Of a stretch of DNA of 64,000 nucleotides, positions 1 to 9,705 are shown piece after piece. Below the pieces are notes generated by a model. It saw only the letters and a program-made list of their open reading frames with translations, did not search any database and was not told the DNA's origin. How positions within the stretch are numbered: position 1 is the first letter of the stretch; the number at the start of each line of letters is the position of its first letter. This DNA comes from Agrococcus baldri (GTDB lineage Bacteria; Actinomycetota; Actinomycetes; Actinomycetales; Microbacteriaceae): positions 1-64,000 of the forward strand of contig BJUU01000013.1 of the NCBI GenBank assembly GCA_007988785.1. The letters run 5' to 3'. Made by a program: the position numbers and the translations under genes.

Positions 1-1617
1 GAGTCGGGTACGACGCCCGAGCCCAGCACCACCCCGGAGCTGGATCCCTCGCCGGTGCCAGAGCGACCGGTGCCCGACCAGGAGGTCGACGTGCCGGCGT
101 CCGAAGCGCCCGGTCCGCGCACGCCGTTCGCGGCGCGCACCGACCTCGAGCCCAACACGCTGTACCACGTGGAGGGGCGCGGCGACTTCTACACCAACGC
201 CGACGGTCGAGTCACGCGTGTCGAGGTCGAGTACGGCGGCAGGGGCAGCCTCAACGCCGATCTGCAGCGACTGCAGCCCGACGCGACCTACGTCATCCGC
301 CCGGATGTCGAGAACCCGATCCCGGGTGCGAACCACGAGCACGTGCTCACGACGGATGCTGAGGGCCGGGTGGTGCAGGCGCACACCGATGACCTCGCGT
401 TCGGCAACGCGGATCGCTCCGAGAGCGTGCAGAGCCGCGTGGGCGATGAGGGCGGCACCGGCTACGACGGCGGACACCTCTTCGGCAACCAGTTCGGCGG
501 CGGAGGCGAGTACGGCAACCTCGTCGCCATGCTCGAGAGCGTCAACCGCGGCGCGGGCGACAGCTTCTTCAACCTGGAGAACCACTGGGCTTCGCTGCTC
601 GACGCGAACCCGCCCGTGAGGGTGAGCGTCGACATCATGCCCGAGTTCGTGCCCGGTTCGCGGGTGCCGGAGGCGATCGTCGTGCGCTGGACCGAGAACG
701 GCGTGCCCTTCGAGCGCATCTTCGACAACATCCCGGACGAGGTCGCGAACGCGATGGATGCGCCGAACGCGTCGGTCGTCCCCGATGTCGCGCCCCGCAC
801 GGATGCGGCGCCGGGCACCGGCCCTCAGGTCGCCGATGACGCGGCACGTGGTGCCGAGCCCTCTGGAGCCGCTGAGACGGCTCCCGCAGCCGGCAGCGCC
901 GCTGACGCGGCTCCCGCCGCCGATGGCACCGCCGGCGCGGACCCGTCGGCCGAAGGTGCCGTCGAGCCCGAGGCGACCGGCGATGGCGCACCCGCGGCCG
1001 AAGAGGCCGGGTCCTCCTGGCCGACGTCGGGAGACGCGTCTCCTGCGCTCGCAGAGGTGCAGGTGGGCGACCGGCTTGACGCCGACGCACGGGCTGCGCT
1101 CGCAGGGGACGGGAACCACGGCGTCGTGTTCTTCAACGAGGCGGCGAACCAGCGGTTCTACAGCAACCCGAGCGCGACGCTCGGCGCGCCAGGGCGGCCG
1201 TTCTTCACCATGCCGCTCGCTGATGGAGCGCACGTGAGCGACGCCGGCAGTGCGGCACGCGTGACCGGCATGTCGCCCGCGACCGCCGAGGCCTACACCG
1301 GCTACCGCATGGACGGCGCGACGGCGGAGCCCGACCTGAGCCGGCCCGTGCCGGAGTGGGAGCGCGACATCGTCGGCATCGTCTTCAACCCGAGCGAGGC
1401 GAACCTGCCGCAGGTGCCGACGGCCGCGGACGCCGGAGGCTATGCGCACTACCTCGAGGGCGGCAACACGGCGGTCCGAACCGGTGACGGTCCGAACGCC
1501 GGATACCTGATGAACGACGCCCGCGAGTTCGTCATCCGCGGCGGCGACGCCGTTCCTCCGGGCTCGGTGCTGTTCCGGATCGTCGACGGCGACTGGGTCG
1601 TCGAACGCGTCTTCTGA
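1..1617 (+). CDS. Polymorphic nuclease toxin, C-terminal part (5' end outside window)
   Basis: The reading frame is open from base 1, so the N-terminal delivery part lies upstream; 538 codons are visible. Numbering from the GTG at 55, a Pro/Thr-rich linker is followed by a pre-nuclease stretch (LEPNTLYHVEGRGDF, about 31-45) and a DNA/RNA non-specific endonuclease domain of the Endonuclease_NS_2 type (about 90-225) with YDGGHLFGNQFGG (His141 as likely catalytic base), NLVAM and the later Asn164. A 100-residue Ala/Glu/Pro linker then leads to an unrecognised C-terminal domain (about 330-520) containing GRPFFTMP and a closing VPPGSVLFRI. The nuclease type matches Bacillus YeeF, whose immunity protein is YezG; YezG-like genes follow at 2585 and 3066. 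Secreted or contact-delivered action is inferred. It is unclear whether the last domain is a second toxin. Confidence 0.8.
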   Translation, partial: ESGTTPEPSTTPELDPSPVPERPVPDQEVDVPASEAPGPRTPFAARTDLEPNTLYHVEGRGDFYTNADGRVTRVEVEYGGRGSLNADLQRLQPDATYVIRPDVENPIPGANHEHVLTTDAEGRVVQAHTDDLAFGNADRSESVQSRVGDEGGTGYDGGHLFGNQFGGGGEYGNLVAMLESVNRGAGDSFFNLENHWASLLDANPPVRVSVDIMPEFVPGSRVPEAIVVRWTENGVPFERIFDNIPDEVANAMDAPNASVVPDVAPRTDAAPGTGPQVADDAARGAEPSGAAETAPAAGSAADAAPAADGTAGADPSAEGAVEPEATGDGAPAAEEAGSSWPTSGDASPALAEVQVGDRLDADARAALAGDGNHGVVFFNEAANQRFYSNPSATLGAPGRPFFTMPLADGAHVSDAGSAARVTGMSPATAEAYTGYRMDGATAEPDLSRPVPEWERDIVGIVFNPSEANLPQVPTAADAGGYAHYLEGGNTAVRTGDGPNAGYLMNDAREFVIRGGDAVPPGSVLFRIVDGDWVVERVF

Positions 1618-2111
1618 TGGGGCTGATCGTCCTCGAGAGCTCGTGGCAGTGGGCGCGGCTCTGGTGGTACGCGGATGACGGTTGGCTGGCGGTCATGGAC
1701 CGGGTCCGGGAGCGCCTCGACGATGCCACCGTGGATCAGCGCTTCGGCAGCGAGGCGTTCCGGCGACGGGATGCGCTCGTGGCTCGCGGCCTGCCGGCCG
1801 GTGAGTTCGAGCCGCTCGGCGTGCCGCTGGTCGGCCGCGCTGTCACCGAGAAGCTGCGGGAGCACGGCTGGCAGGTTGATGACGCGCTGCACTATCGCTG
1901 GGTCGCCGAGCGGAGCCACGACAGTGCCCGCGTCGAGCTGCTGGACGGGCGTCTGCAGGTCGCGGTGGAGATCAGCGACGTGACAGTCGAAGGTGAGACC
2001 ATGGATCTCGGCGCGCTCGAGCGCGCTGTCCTCGCAGTGACGATCGATGGCAAGCCGCCGGCCGCTGCGTTCGGGGGAGTGGTGCAGGAAGCCGCAGAGG
2101 GAGACGGATGA
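1617..2111 (+). CDS. Hypothetical protein, candidate immunity protein
   Basis: 164 residues, starting at an ATG that overlaps the toxin stop by one base (TGATG), so the two are translationally coupled. No family recognised. The N-terminus is rich in Trp and Leu (ESSWQWARLWWY), the rest looks like a soluble alpha/beta protein with no signal peptide or membrane segment. Position directly behind a polymorphic toxin and tight coupling suggest cytoplasmic immunity, possibly against the unrecognised C-terminal domain. That role is inference from context only. Confidence 0.7.
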   Translation: MGLIVLESSWQWARLWWYADDGWLAVMDRVRERLDDATVDQRFGSEAFRRRDALVARGLPAGEFEPLGVPLVGRAVTEKLREHGWQVDDALHYRWVAERSHDSARVELLDGRLQVAVEISDVTVEGETMDLGALERAVLAVTIDGKPPAAAFGGVVQEAAEGDG

Positions 2112-2524
2112 CGAACGACGCAACAGGCGGTGCAGGAACCGCCCGCACCGTGACCGTGGCGGAGCGTGCGATCGCTGCCGGCCAATCGGGCGAGCTCGAC
2201 GGCAACGCCGTGCTGTGGATCATCGCCGCGGCCGAAGTGTGGTTCGCCGCCGAGGACGAGCCGGTCGACGGTTCGCTCCCGAACTCACCGATGTCGGTGT
2301 CGAGGGAGGGCGGGTCGCCGGCGTTGGCGATCTTCACCGGTGCCGACTTGCTCGAGCCATGGCGGGAGCATCGCGTGAGCATCCGCATCCCCGGGTTCGA
2401 GCTGCTGCGTCGCATCCCCGCGGGCACCGGTGTCGTGCTGAATCCGGGCCACGCGGCGGGCCTCGAGCTGCCGGCAGAAGGTGTGGCCAGCATCGTTGCA
2501 GCGATCGAACGCCATGGCGCCTGA
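2108..2524 (+). CDS. SseB-like protein, toxin-cassette member
   Basis: 138 residues with an ATGA overlap to the preceding gene. The pattern SPALAIFTGADLLEPW followed by GTGVVLNPGHAAGLEL and PAEGVASIV is that of the SseB N-terminal domain family (PF07179-like), which is common among accessory genes beside polymorphic toxins and type VII or type III secretion substrates. It has no signal peptide, so it is expected in the cytoplasm. An immunity or chaperone role is inferred from position. Recognition rests on motif pattern, not a profile search. Confidence 0.75.
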   Translation: MTNDATGGAGTARTVTVAERAIAAGQSGELDGNAVLWIIAAAEVWFAAEDEPVDGSLPNSPMSVSREGGSPALAIFTGADLLEPWREHRVSIRIPGFELLRRIPAGTGVVLNPGHAAGLELPAEGVASIVAAIERHGA

Positions 2525-2584
2525 CAGCGCCGCGACCATCGCAGCCGGCCGACCGGCCACCGCCGACCAGAACGGAGCGGAAGC

Positions 2585-3025
2585 ATGACAGACACAACCA
2601 GCGCACAGGGCCTCCCGGGCCCGCTGCAGCAGGCACAGCTCATGGCGGCGATCGGAGAAGCCGTCGGCAGCTCCCTCCCCGCAGGGTGGACGGGCGCACG
2701 GTTCGTCGCGACGATGACGGCGGGCGTGAGCGACTTCGCCGTCTGGGTCACCAGGGACGGAGCGGAGACGAAGGCGCTCGCGCCTCGCCCGGCGTCGAAG
2801 GCGGCGAAGCAGCTGCGTGAGCTCATGTACGAGCCCGGCAAGGGAACGTGGTACACGATGTCGATGACGCTGCAGCCTCAGGGAAGCGCCGATACGGCGT
2901 TCGACTACGATTCCGAGCCTGACTTCTCGCCCGCGCCGATCGACGATGCAGCGTTCGCCTCTGACCTGCAGCGCTTCCCGCGTGACGCCGATCACACCCC
3001 GGACTGGCTGCGGGCGAAGCTCTGA
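2585..3025 (+). CDS. YezG-like immunity protein (DUF600), copy 1
   Basis: 146 residues. The C-terminal half carries the YezG/DUF600 signature ELMYEPGKGTWYTM, then FDYDSEP and FPRDADHTPDWLRAKL. In Bacillus, YezG neutralises the YeeF nuclease toxin, which fits the endonuclease domain encoded upstream at 1-1617. A ribosome site (GGAGCGGAAGC) precedes the ATG. It is a tandem paralogue of the next gene: both start near GLPGPLQQAQLM / PPGPLRQAQLM and keep the same C-terminal motif, but differ in the middle, as expected if the pair covers more than one toxin variant. Confidence 0.85.
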   Translation: MTDTTSAQGLPGPLQQAQLMAAIGEAVGSSLPAGWTGARFVATMTAGVSDFAVWVTRDGAETKALAPRPASKAAKQLRELMYEPGKGTWYTMSMTLQPQGSADTAFDYDSEPDFSPAPIDDAAFASDLQRFPRDADHTPDWLRAKL

Positions 3026-3065
3026 GCCAGAGACTGCTGCCGCCGGAGCCGACGGAGCGAGCGCG

Positions 3066-3509
3066 ATGACGACGAACGGTCAGGAACCGCCTGGACCCCT
3101 CCGGCAGGCCCAGCTCATGCGGCAGATCGCAGAGGCGGTCGGCACGGAAGCCAGGGGCGACTGGAGCAGCGCTCGCCTCGTGACGGCGATGACCGCCGGC
3201 GTCATCGGAGCGACGAACTTCGTGACGGTCGATGGCCAGGAGACGGAGACCTTCCCCTCCACGACCGCAGTGGAGAACGCTGCGAAGCTCCGTGACCTCA
3301 TGTACGAGCCGGGCAAGGGCACCTGGTACACCATGACGATGGTCGTCACGCGCGAGGGCACGGCCGACACGGACTTCGACTACGACTCCGAGCCGACGTT
3401 CGTGTCGATCCCGGTCGGCGACCAGGCGTTCGTCGATGACGCGAGGATCTTCCCGCGCGACGACGACCACACCCCTGACTGGCTCCGCGGCAAGCTCCAG
3501 GGCCGCTGA
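3066..3509 (+). CDS. YezG-like immunity protein (DUF600), copy 2
   Basis: 147 residues from the ATG at 3066, preceded by GGAG; longer in-frame starts would run into the previous gene and lack similarity. It repeats the architecture of copy 1: PGPLRQAQLMRQIAEAVG, LRDLMYEPGKGTWYTM, FDYDSEPTF and FPRDDDHTPDWLRGKL. Tandem paralogous immunity genes are typical of toxin cassettes that have exchanged toxin tips over time. Same strand and 40 bp after copy 1, so probably one transcript with the toxin. Confidence 0.85.
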   Translation: MTTNGQEPPGPLRQAQLMRQIAEAVGTEARGDWSSARLVTAMTAGVIGATNFVTVDGQETETFPSTTAVENAAKLRDLMYEPGKGTWYTMTMVVTREGTADTDFDYDSEPTFVSIPVGDQAFVDDARIFPRDDDHTPDWLRGKLQGR

Positions 3510-3566
3510 GCACCCTGACCGACAAGCGACCGAGGTCGTGGACTGCTGACGAGCTCGCGGACCCGA

Positions 3567-4049
3567 CTACCGCAGCGAGAGCAGCTCGGCGCCGCCGAGC
3601 GCCAGCAGGCCGAAGGCGACACCCCAGACGACGATCGAGATGCACTGCCACAGCAGCACCGCGTTGCGCGAGGCGCCGAACGACACCATGGCGCCAGAGG
3701 TGATCTGGCTCGGCAGCAACGTCTGCCCGAGCAGGCTCACGCCCGGCACGCCGAACCGGTCGAACATGCGCTTGAGGCGCTCACGGCGCGGCGACGGCTC
3801 CTTCGCGGTCTCGCGGCCCTCCACGACCTTCTTGCGCGCCACATCCGCCGCGAAGACGAAGGCGAACATCGAGATGGCGTTGCCGATGATCGCCGCGACG
3901 ATCGCGACCGCGGGGTGCAGGCCCACCAGGATGCCGATCACCGCGCCGAAGTAGCTCTCGACGAAGGGGATCGCGCTGATGAGCATGATGCCCAGCCACT
4001 GCGCCCATGCGGGCAGGCCGGCGGTGAAGTCGGAGAGGGCTTCCAGCAC
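3567..4049 (-). CDS. Small multidrug-export type membrane protein
   Basis: 160 residues from the GTG at 4049, chosen because AAGGA lies seven bases upstream; upstream in-frame codons run through the operator region. Four hydrophobic segments (around LGIMLISAIPFVESYFGAVI, AVAIVAAIIGNAISMFAFVF, and two near the C-terminus) and the ESYFGAVIG pattern match the small multidrug export family (PF06695). A charged cytoplasmic loop (VARKKVVEGRETAKEPSPRRERLKR) separates the pairs. Despite the family name, transport of drugs is not established. It is divergent from an XRE regulator and shares its operator-rich promoter region. Confidence 0.8.
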   Translation of the reverse strand: MLEALSDFTAGLPAWAQWLGIMLISAIPFVESYFGAVIGILVGLHPAVAIVAAIIGNAISMFAFVFAADVARKKVVEGRETAKEPSPRRERLKRMFDRFGVPGVSLLGQTLLPSQITSGAMVSFGASRNAVLLWQCISIVVWGVAFGLLALGGAELLSLR

Positions 4050-4082
4050 AGGAGGGTCCTTCGGTTCGGAGTGGATGCGACC

Positions 4083-4144
4083 GTCAAGCGTGCTTGACAT
4101 GTCAAGTCTGCTTGTCATGCCTGCCACTGTCAAGTACGCTTTCC
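4083..4144. promoter_or_regulatory. Three GTCAAG-n4-CTTG operator-like repeats between divergent genes
   Basis: Three 16-bp elements at 4083-4098 (GTCAAGCGTGCTTGAC), 4101-4116 (GTCAAGTCTGCTTGTC) and 4129-4144 (GTCAAGTACGCTTTCC) lie between the small-export gene and the XRE gene. The first has perfect 6-bp inverted arms; the other two decay on the right arm. The third overlaps TACGCT (4135-4140), a good -10 six bases before the regulator GTG at 4147, so a bound repressor would block it. Autoregulation by the XRE protein is inferred. Confidence 0.7.
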
Positions 4145-4146
4145 AC

Positions 4147-4341
4147 GTGCACAGCCGTGTCCGTGAGCTTCGCCTGCAGCAGACGCTGTCGCAGCAGGCG
4201 CTCGCGCAGGCGCTGGGGGTCTCGCGCCAGACGATCAACGCCATCGAGACCGGGCGGTACGACCCCTCCCTGACGCTCGCGGTGCACCTGGCACGGCACT
4301 TCGGGACGACGGTGGAGGAGCTGTTCGATGTCGACGCGTAA
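4147..4341 (+). CDS. XRE-family helix-turn-helix regulator
   Basis: 64 residues from GTG 4147. A single Cro/CI-type HTH fills the protein: RVRELRLQQTLSQQALAQAL, GVSRQTINAIETGRYDPSL, then ARHFGTTVEELF. This compact type (YozG-like) normally represses its own operon with a small membrane protein, here the next gene, with which it overlaps by 14 bases. A -10 (TACGCT 4135-4140) ends six bases before the GTG, so translation is probably leaderless; longer starts would lie inside the operator repeats. Confidence 0.88.
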   Translation: MHSRVRELRLQQTLSQQALAQALGVSRQTINAIETGRYDPSLTLAVHLARHFGTTVEELFDVDA

Positions 4342-4738
4342 GTGGCTGCGGATGTCGTGGTGGAACGCGGTGATGGTCGTGGTCGTGCTCATCGCGGCCG
4401 TCATCATGGCCGTGCTCGATCGCTGGGGTGTCGCGGGCATCTTCGTGATCGTGGGGGTCGGCCTCGCTGCCAGCGCGATCTACGCCCGATCGGGCAGAGC
4501 AAGCGATCTGACGCGGCTCAACGCGACCGAGTACATCGATGAGCGCGACCGGACAGTCGGCACGCACGCCCTCGCCATCGTCGGCGTCGTCGCCCTCGTG
4601 CTGACGATGGTCGTCTTCGTCGTCGGCACGGTGCTGCTCGATCCCGGCAGCCCGATGTTCTTCGTGCTCTGGGCGCAGGTCATCCTGCTGGTGATCGCCT
4701 GGATGATCGCCAACTTCGTCGCGCTGCGGCGGTCGTAG
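4328..4738 (+). CDS. XRE-partner integral membrane protein (DUF2178-like)
   Basis: 136 residues, four transmembrane helices in two pairs separated by a loop with NATEYIDERDRTVGTHALAI. That DERD loop is characteristic of membrane proteins encoded directly after YozG-type XRE regulators. It starts inside the regulator gene behind GGAGGAG (about 4314-4320), so the two are translationally coupled. The molecular role of the family is unknown; control of the regulator or a membrane stress function is speculation. Confidence 0.8.
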   Translation: MSTRKWLRMSWWNAVMVVVVLIAAVIMAVLDRWGVAGIFVIVGVGLAASAIYARSGRASDLTRLNATEYIDERDRTVGTHALAIVGVVALVLTMVVFVVGTVLLDPGSPMFFVLWAQVILLVIAWMIANFVALRRS

Positions 4739-4750
4739 CCGCCACGCACG

Positions 4751-4784
4751 GCGAAGGCCGGGCCCGTCGGGACCCGGCCTTCGC
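4751..4784. terminator. Bidirectional terminator hairpin
   Basis: A perfect 12-bp stem (GCGAAGGCCGGG at 4751-4762 with CCCGGCCTTCGC at 4773-4784) and 10-base loop lies between the convergent ends of the membrane protein gene and sdhB. No long T-tract follows, as is common at this G+C. Confidence 0.8.
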
Positions 4785-4798
4785 GATGCTGCAGCAGC

Positions 4799-5658
4799 CT
4801 AGAGCTTGACGCCCGTCATCATCGCCTGCTTGACCTCGGCGATCGCCTTGGTGACCTGGATGCCGCGCGGGCACGCATCCGTGCAGTTGAACGTCGTGCG
4901 GCAGCGCCAGACGCCCTCGCGGTCGTTGAGGATGTCGAGGCGCACCTGGCTCGCCTCGTCGCGCGAGTCGAAGATGAAGCGGTGCGCGTTCACGATCGCG
5001 GCCGGCCCGAAGTACTGGCCGTCGGTCCAGAACACCGGGCACGAGGTCGTGCACGCGGCGCAGAGGATGCACTTCGTGGTGTCGTCGAAGCGCTCGCGCT
5101 GCGCGATGGTCTGGTGGCGCTCCTTCTCGGGCTTCGAGGAGGCCTGCAGGAAGGGCTGGATCTCGCGGAAGGAGTCGAAGAACGGCTCCATGTTCACGAT
5201 CAGGTCCTTCTCGAGCGGCAGTCCCTTGATGGCCTCGACGTAGATGGGCTTCGAGGTGTCGAAGTCCTTCACGAGCGCCTTGCAGGCGAGCCGGTTCTTG
5301 CCGTTGATGCGCATCGCGTCCGAGCCGCACACGCCGTGCGCGCACGAGCGGCGGAATGCGAGCGACGGGTCCTGCTCCCACTTGATGCGGTGTAGGGCGT
5401 CGAGGATGCGCTCGGTGGCGAACATCTGCACGTCGTAGTCGACCCAGCGCGGCTCGTCGTCGACCTCGGGGTCGTAGCGGCGCACGATGACGGTGACGGG
5501 GAAGCTCTGCGGCTCCTCGACGGCCTCGCCCGCCTCGAGCGGGCGGTCGTGCCCCTCCTGCGCCGAGTCGACCTCGGCGGGCGCGGTGCCGCCCTCGGTC
5601 TGCGCAGCCTGGGCGGCCGTCTCCTCGCCGGGCGTTCCGGTCACCTGCGTGGCGGCCA

Positions 5659-5659
<1 letters not shown>
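4799..5659 (-). CDS. sdhB: Succinate dehydrogenase iron-sulfur subunit
   Basis: 286 residues. Carries electrons from the flavoprotein to the membrane subunits of complex II. The cysteine sets are all present: [2Fe-2S] in RRSCAHGVCGSDAM plus the later RLAC, and the two cubane-type clusters in CILCAACTTSCP and CRTTFNCTDACPRG. A 45-residue acidic, Ala/Glu-rich N-terminal extension precedes the usual start of the family (about SFPVTVIVRRYDP) and is probably dispensable. The ATG overlaps the sdhA stop by one base, so it is last in a sdhCDAB operon. Confidence 0.97.
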
Positions 5660-7446
<1,787 letters not shown>

Positions 7447-7471
7447 GTACCTGGGGATCTCCGAATCGTGC

Positions 7472-7930
7472 TTAGAGCTCTGCGCAGAACGAAGGCAGCA
7501 GCGAGGGGTCCGCGCCCTCAGGGCACGGGTTGAACGTGAAGGTGATGAGCGTGCCGAGGATGATCAGGATCGCGGCGGCGATGCCGATCGCCCAGAGGGC
7601 GACGGCGCGGATGGTCGGCTTGTGCACGTAGTCGTTCACGATCGTGCGCATGCCGTTGGAGCCGTGCAGGATCGCCAGCCACAGCATCAGCACGTCCCAC
7701 CACTGCCAGAACGGCTGGGCGAGCTTGCCGCCCACGAAGCCGAAGTCGACCGCGTGGATGCCGCCGGGCGTCCAGAGCAGGTTGTAGGCGAGGTGGCCGA
7801 AGATCAGCACGACCAGCACGACGCCGGAGGCGCGCATGAAGATCCAGCCGGCCTTCTCGAGGTTCGGGCCGCGGCGGCCGGCAGAGCGCGCCGGGTAGGC
7901 GTAGTTCGGGTTCTCGATCGTGGTGGTCAT
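7472..7930 (-). CDS. sdhD: Succinate dehydrogenase membrane anchor, SdhD-type
   Basis: 152 residues from ATG 7930, which overlaps the sdhC stop by one base. Three transmembrane helices (about [36 protein letters not shown], and [20 protein letters not shown]). The His in [15 protein letters not shown] is the typical haem or quinone-site residue of this subunit. The longer upstream reading is inside sdhC and rejected. The Cys-containing tail [19 protein letters not shown] is periplasmic-side in prediction and unusual but unexplained. Confidence 0.93.
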   Translation of the reverse strand: MTTTIENPNYAYPARSAGRRGPNLEKAGWIFMRASGVVLVVLIFGHLAYNLLWTPGGIHAVDFGFVGGKLAQPFWQWWDVLMLWLAILHGSNGMRTIVNDYVHKPTIRAVALWAIGIAAAILIILGTLITFTFNPCPEGADPSLLPSFCAEL

Positions 7931-8367
7931 CAGTGGCCCCCCTCGATGGGCGAGAACACGTTGATGAGGTGCGTCGGCGTGAAGTAGAGCATCAGCGCGG
8001 CGACGAGCCCCATGACGATCCAGAACAGCAGCCGCTGGTGCTTGGTGGCCCAGGGCCACGCGTCGACCAGGATGATGCGCAGGCCGTTCATGGCGTGCAG
8101 CACCACGGCGCCGACGAGCACGACCTCGCCGAGCCCCATGACCGGGTTCTTGTAGGTCGCCATCACCGCGTTGTACGCCTCGGGACTCACGCGGATGAGC
8201 GCGGTGTCGAGCACGTGCACGAGCAGGAAGAAGTAGATCGCCACACCGGTGATGCGGTGGAGCACCCACGACCACATGCCCTCGTTGCCGCGATACAGCG
8301 TGCCGCTGAACGTGGTCTTGCGAGGGGTGGGGTCGGGGAGGGTGAGGCTGCTCGATGTCTCAGACAC
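7930..8367 (-). CDS. sdhC: Succinate dehydrogenase cytochrome b556 subunit
   Basis: 145 residues from GTG 8367, selected because GGAGGG lies seven bases upstream; an earlier in-frame codon would add MPGRTTEGTR without a ribosome site. Three helices with the SdhC signature WSWVLHRITGVAIYFFLLVHVLDT, where the HRITG histidine region binds quinone/haem, and VLHAMNGLRIILVD. First gene of the sdhCDAB operon; its promoter should lie in 8368-8448. Confidence 0.93.
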   Translation of the reverse strand: MSETSSSLTLPDPTPRKTTFSGTLYRGNEGMWSWVLHRITGVAIYFFLLVHVLDTALIRVSPEAYNAVMATYKNPVMGLGEVVLVGAVVLHAMNGLRIILVDAWPWATKHQRLLFWIVMGLVAALMLYFTPTHLINVFSPIEGGH

Positions 8368-8448
8368 GCGCGTTCCCTCCGTAGTTCGACCGGGCAAGGT
8401 ACGACCATCCTATGCCTCCGGCGAACCCGGTCCGGGCCGCCCGGCGCG

Positions 8449-9600
8449 TTATGCGCCGACGAGCCCGTCCACGCCGCGCAGCGCACGACGCGCGGCTGCC
8501 TCGTAATGGCCGATCAGCTGATCGACCACCGCGGGCCAGGATCTGCCGAGCACGCGACGGCGGCCGGCCTCGCCCATCCGCGCCCGCATGTCGGGCTCGG
8601 CGACGAGCTGCCCGACCGCTGCACGCAGCTCGGATGCATCGTCGGGCTCGAAGAGGAAGCCGGTCGTGCCGTGGTCCACGAGGTCGATCGGCCCGCCGGC
8701 GCGCGGCGCCACGACGGGCAGGCCGCTCGCCGCCGCCTCCTGCAGCGTCTGGCCGAAGGTCTCCTCGGCGCCGGTGTGCACGAAGACGTCCATCGCCGCG
8801 TAGGCGGCGCGCAGCGCGCTGCCCGAGAGCTGGCCGAGGAAGACCGGGCGCAGGGCTGCGAGCTGCCTGCGCGTGTCGTCCATGCCGGGCCCGTCGCCGA
8901 CCACGACGAGGCGGATGCCCGGCTGCCCCGCGAGCGCGCGCAGCCGGTCGAGGCCCTTCTCGGGGGCGACGCGGCCGACGTACCCGACCACGGTCTCGCC
9001 GTCGGGCGCGATGCGGCGGCGCAGGTTCGTCGCGGCGGGGCCGCGCCGGTTGTCGGGGTGGAAGCCGTCGAGGTCGACACCGCGGGTCCAGCGGTGCACC
9101 CGCTTGACGCCGGCGCCCTCGAGGTCGTCGATCGCCGCGCTCGAGGGCGCGAGCGTGCGGTCGGCGCTGTTGTGGATCAGGCGGATGACCTGCCAAGCGA
9201 AGGCGGCGCCGGCGCCGAGCCGGTTGCGGCGGGCGAAGCCGGCGACATCCGTCTGGTAGATCGCGACGCTCGGCAGGCCGATGCGGCTCGCCTCGGCGAT
9301 CGCCTGCCCGCCGAGCATGAAGGGGCTCGCGGCGTGCAGCACGTCGGGCTGGAAGCGGGCGAGCAGGGCGGCGACCTGCGGGCTGGGCAGGCCCACGGGG
9401 AACTGCCGGTAGGCGAACGAGGGCACCTCGTGCACGGGCACGCCGCGGTAGTGCACCGGCGCGCCGCAGCGCGGGGTGATGACGATGGCCTCGCGGCCCG
9501 TGTCGACGAGATGGTCGAGCACGCGGCAGACCGAGGTGGTCACGCCGTTGACGGTCGGCAGGAAGCTCTCGGTCACGATGGCAACTCGCTCGATGCTCAC
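8449..9600 (-). CDS. GT4 glycosyltransferase, GDP-mannose-dependent mannosyltransferase type
   Basis: 383 residues. N-terminal GT-B half begins IERVAIVTESFLPTVNGVTTSV and has the acceptor-site pattern HAASPFMLGGQAI; the C-terminal half has YVGRVAPEKGLDRL and the GT4 E-x7-E motif in GAEETFGQTLQEAAASG. This matches actinobacterial MgtA/PimB-like mannosyltransferases, which use GDP-mannose to build membrane mannolipids. It is divergent from manC, which makes GDP-mannose, supporting that donor. The start is the GTG at 9600, six bases after TACCGT (9612-9607, minus strand), so probably leaderless. Acceptor is not determined. Confidence 0.85.
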   Translation of the reverse strand: MSIERVAIVTESFLPTVNGVTTSVCRVLDHLVDTGREAIVITPRCGAPVHYRGVPVHEVPSFAYRQFPVGLPSPQVAALLARFQPDVLHAASPFMLGGQAIAEASRIGLPSVAIYQTDVAGFARRNRLGAGAAFAWQVIRLIHNSADRTLAPSSAAIDDLEGAGVKRVHRWTRGVDLDGFHPDNRRGPAATNLRRRIAPDGETVVGYVGRVAPEKGLDRLRALAGQPGIRLVVVGDGPGMDDTRRQLAALRPVFLGQLSGSALRAAYAAMDVFVHTGAEETFGQTLQEAAASGLPVVAPRAGGPIDLVDHGTTGFLFEPDDASELRAAVGQLVAEPDMRARMGEAGRRRVLGRSWPAVVDQLIGHYEAAARRALRGVDGLVGA

Positions 9601-9705
9601 GACCTCACGGTAGGACGGGCGGATGGCCCGCACGGGGAGGAGGCGGTGAACGGGCGGTGAACGGGTCGTGGGCATCCGCTGGGAGCGGGTGGCTAGGCTC
9701 GGCTC

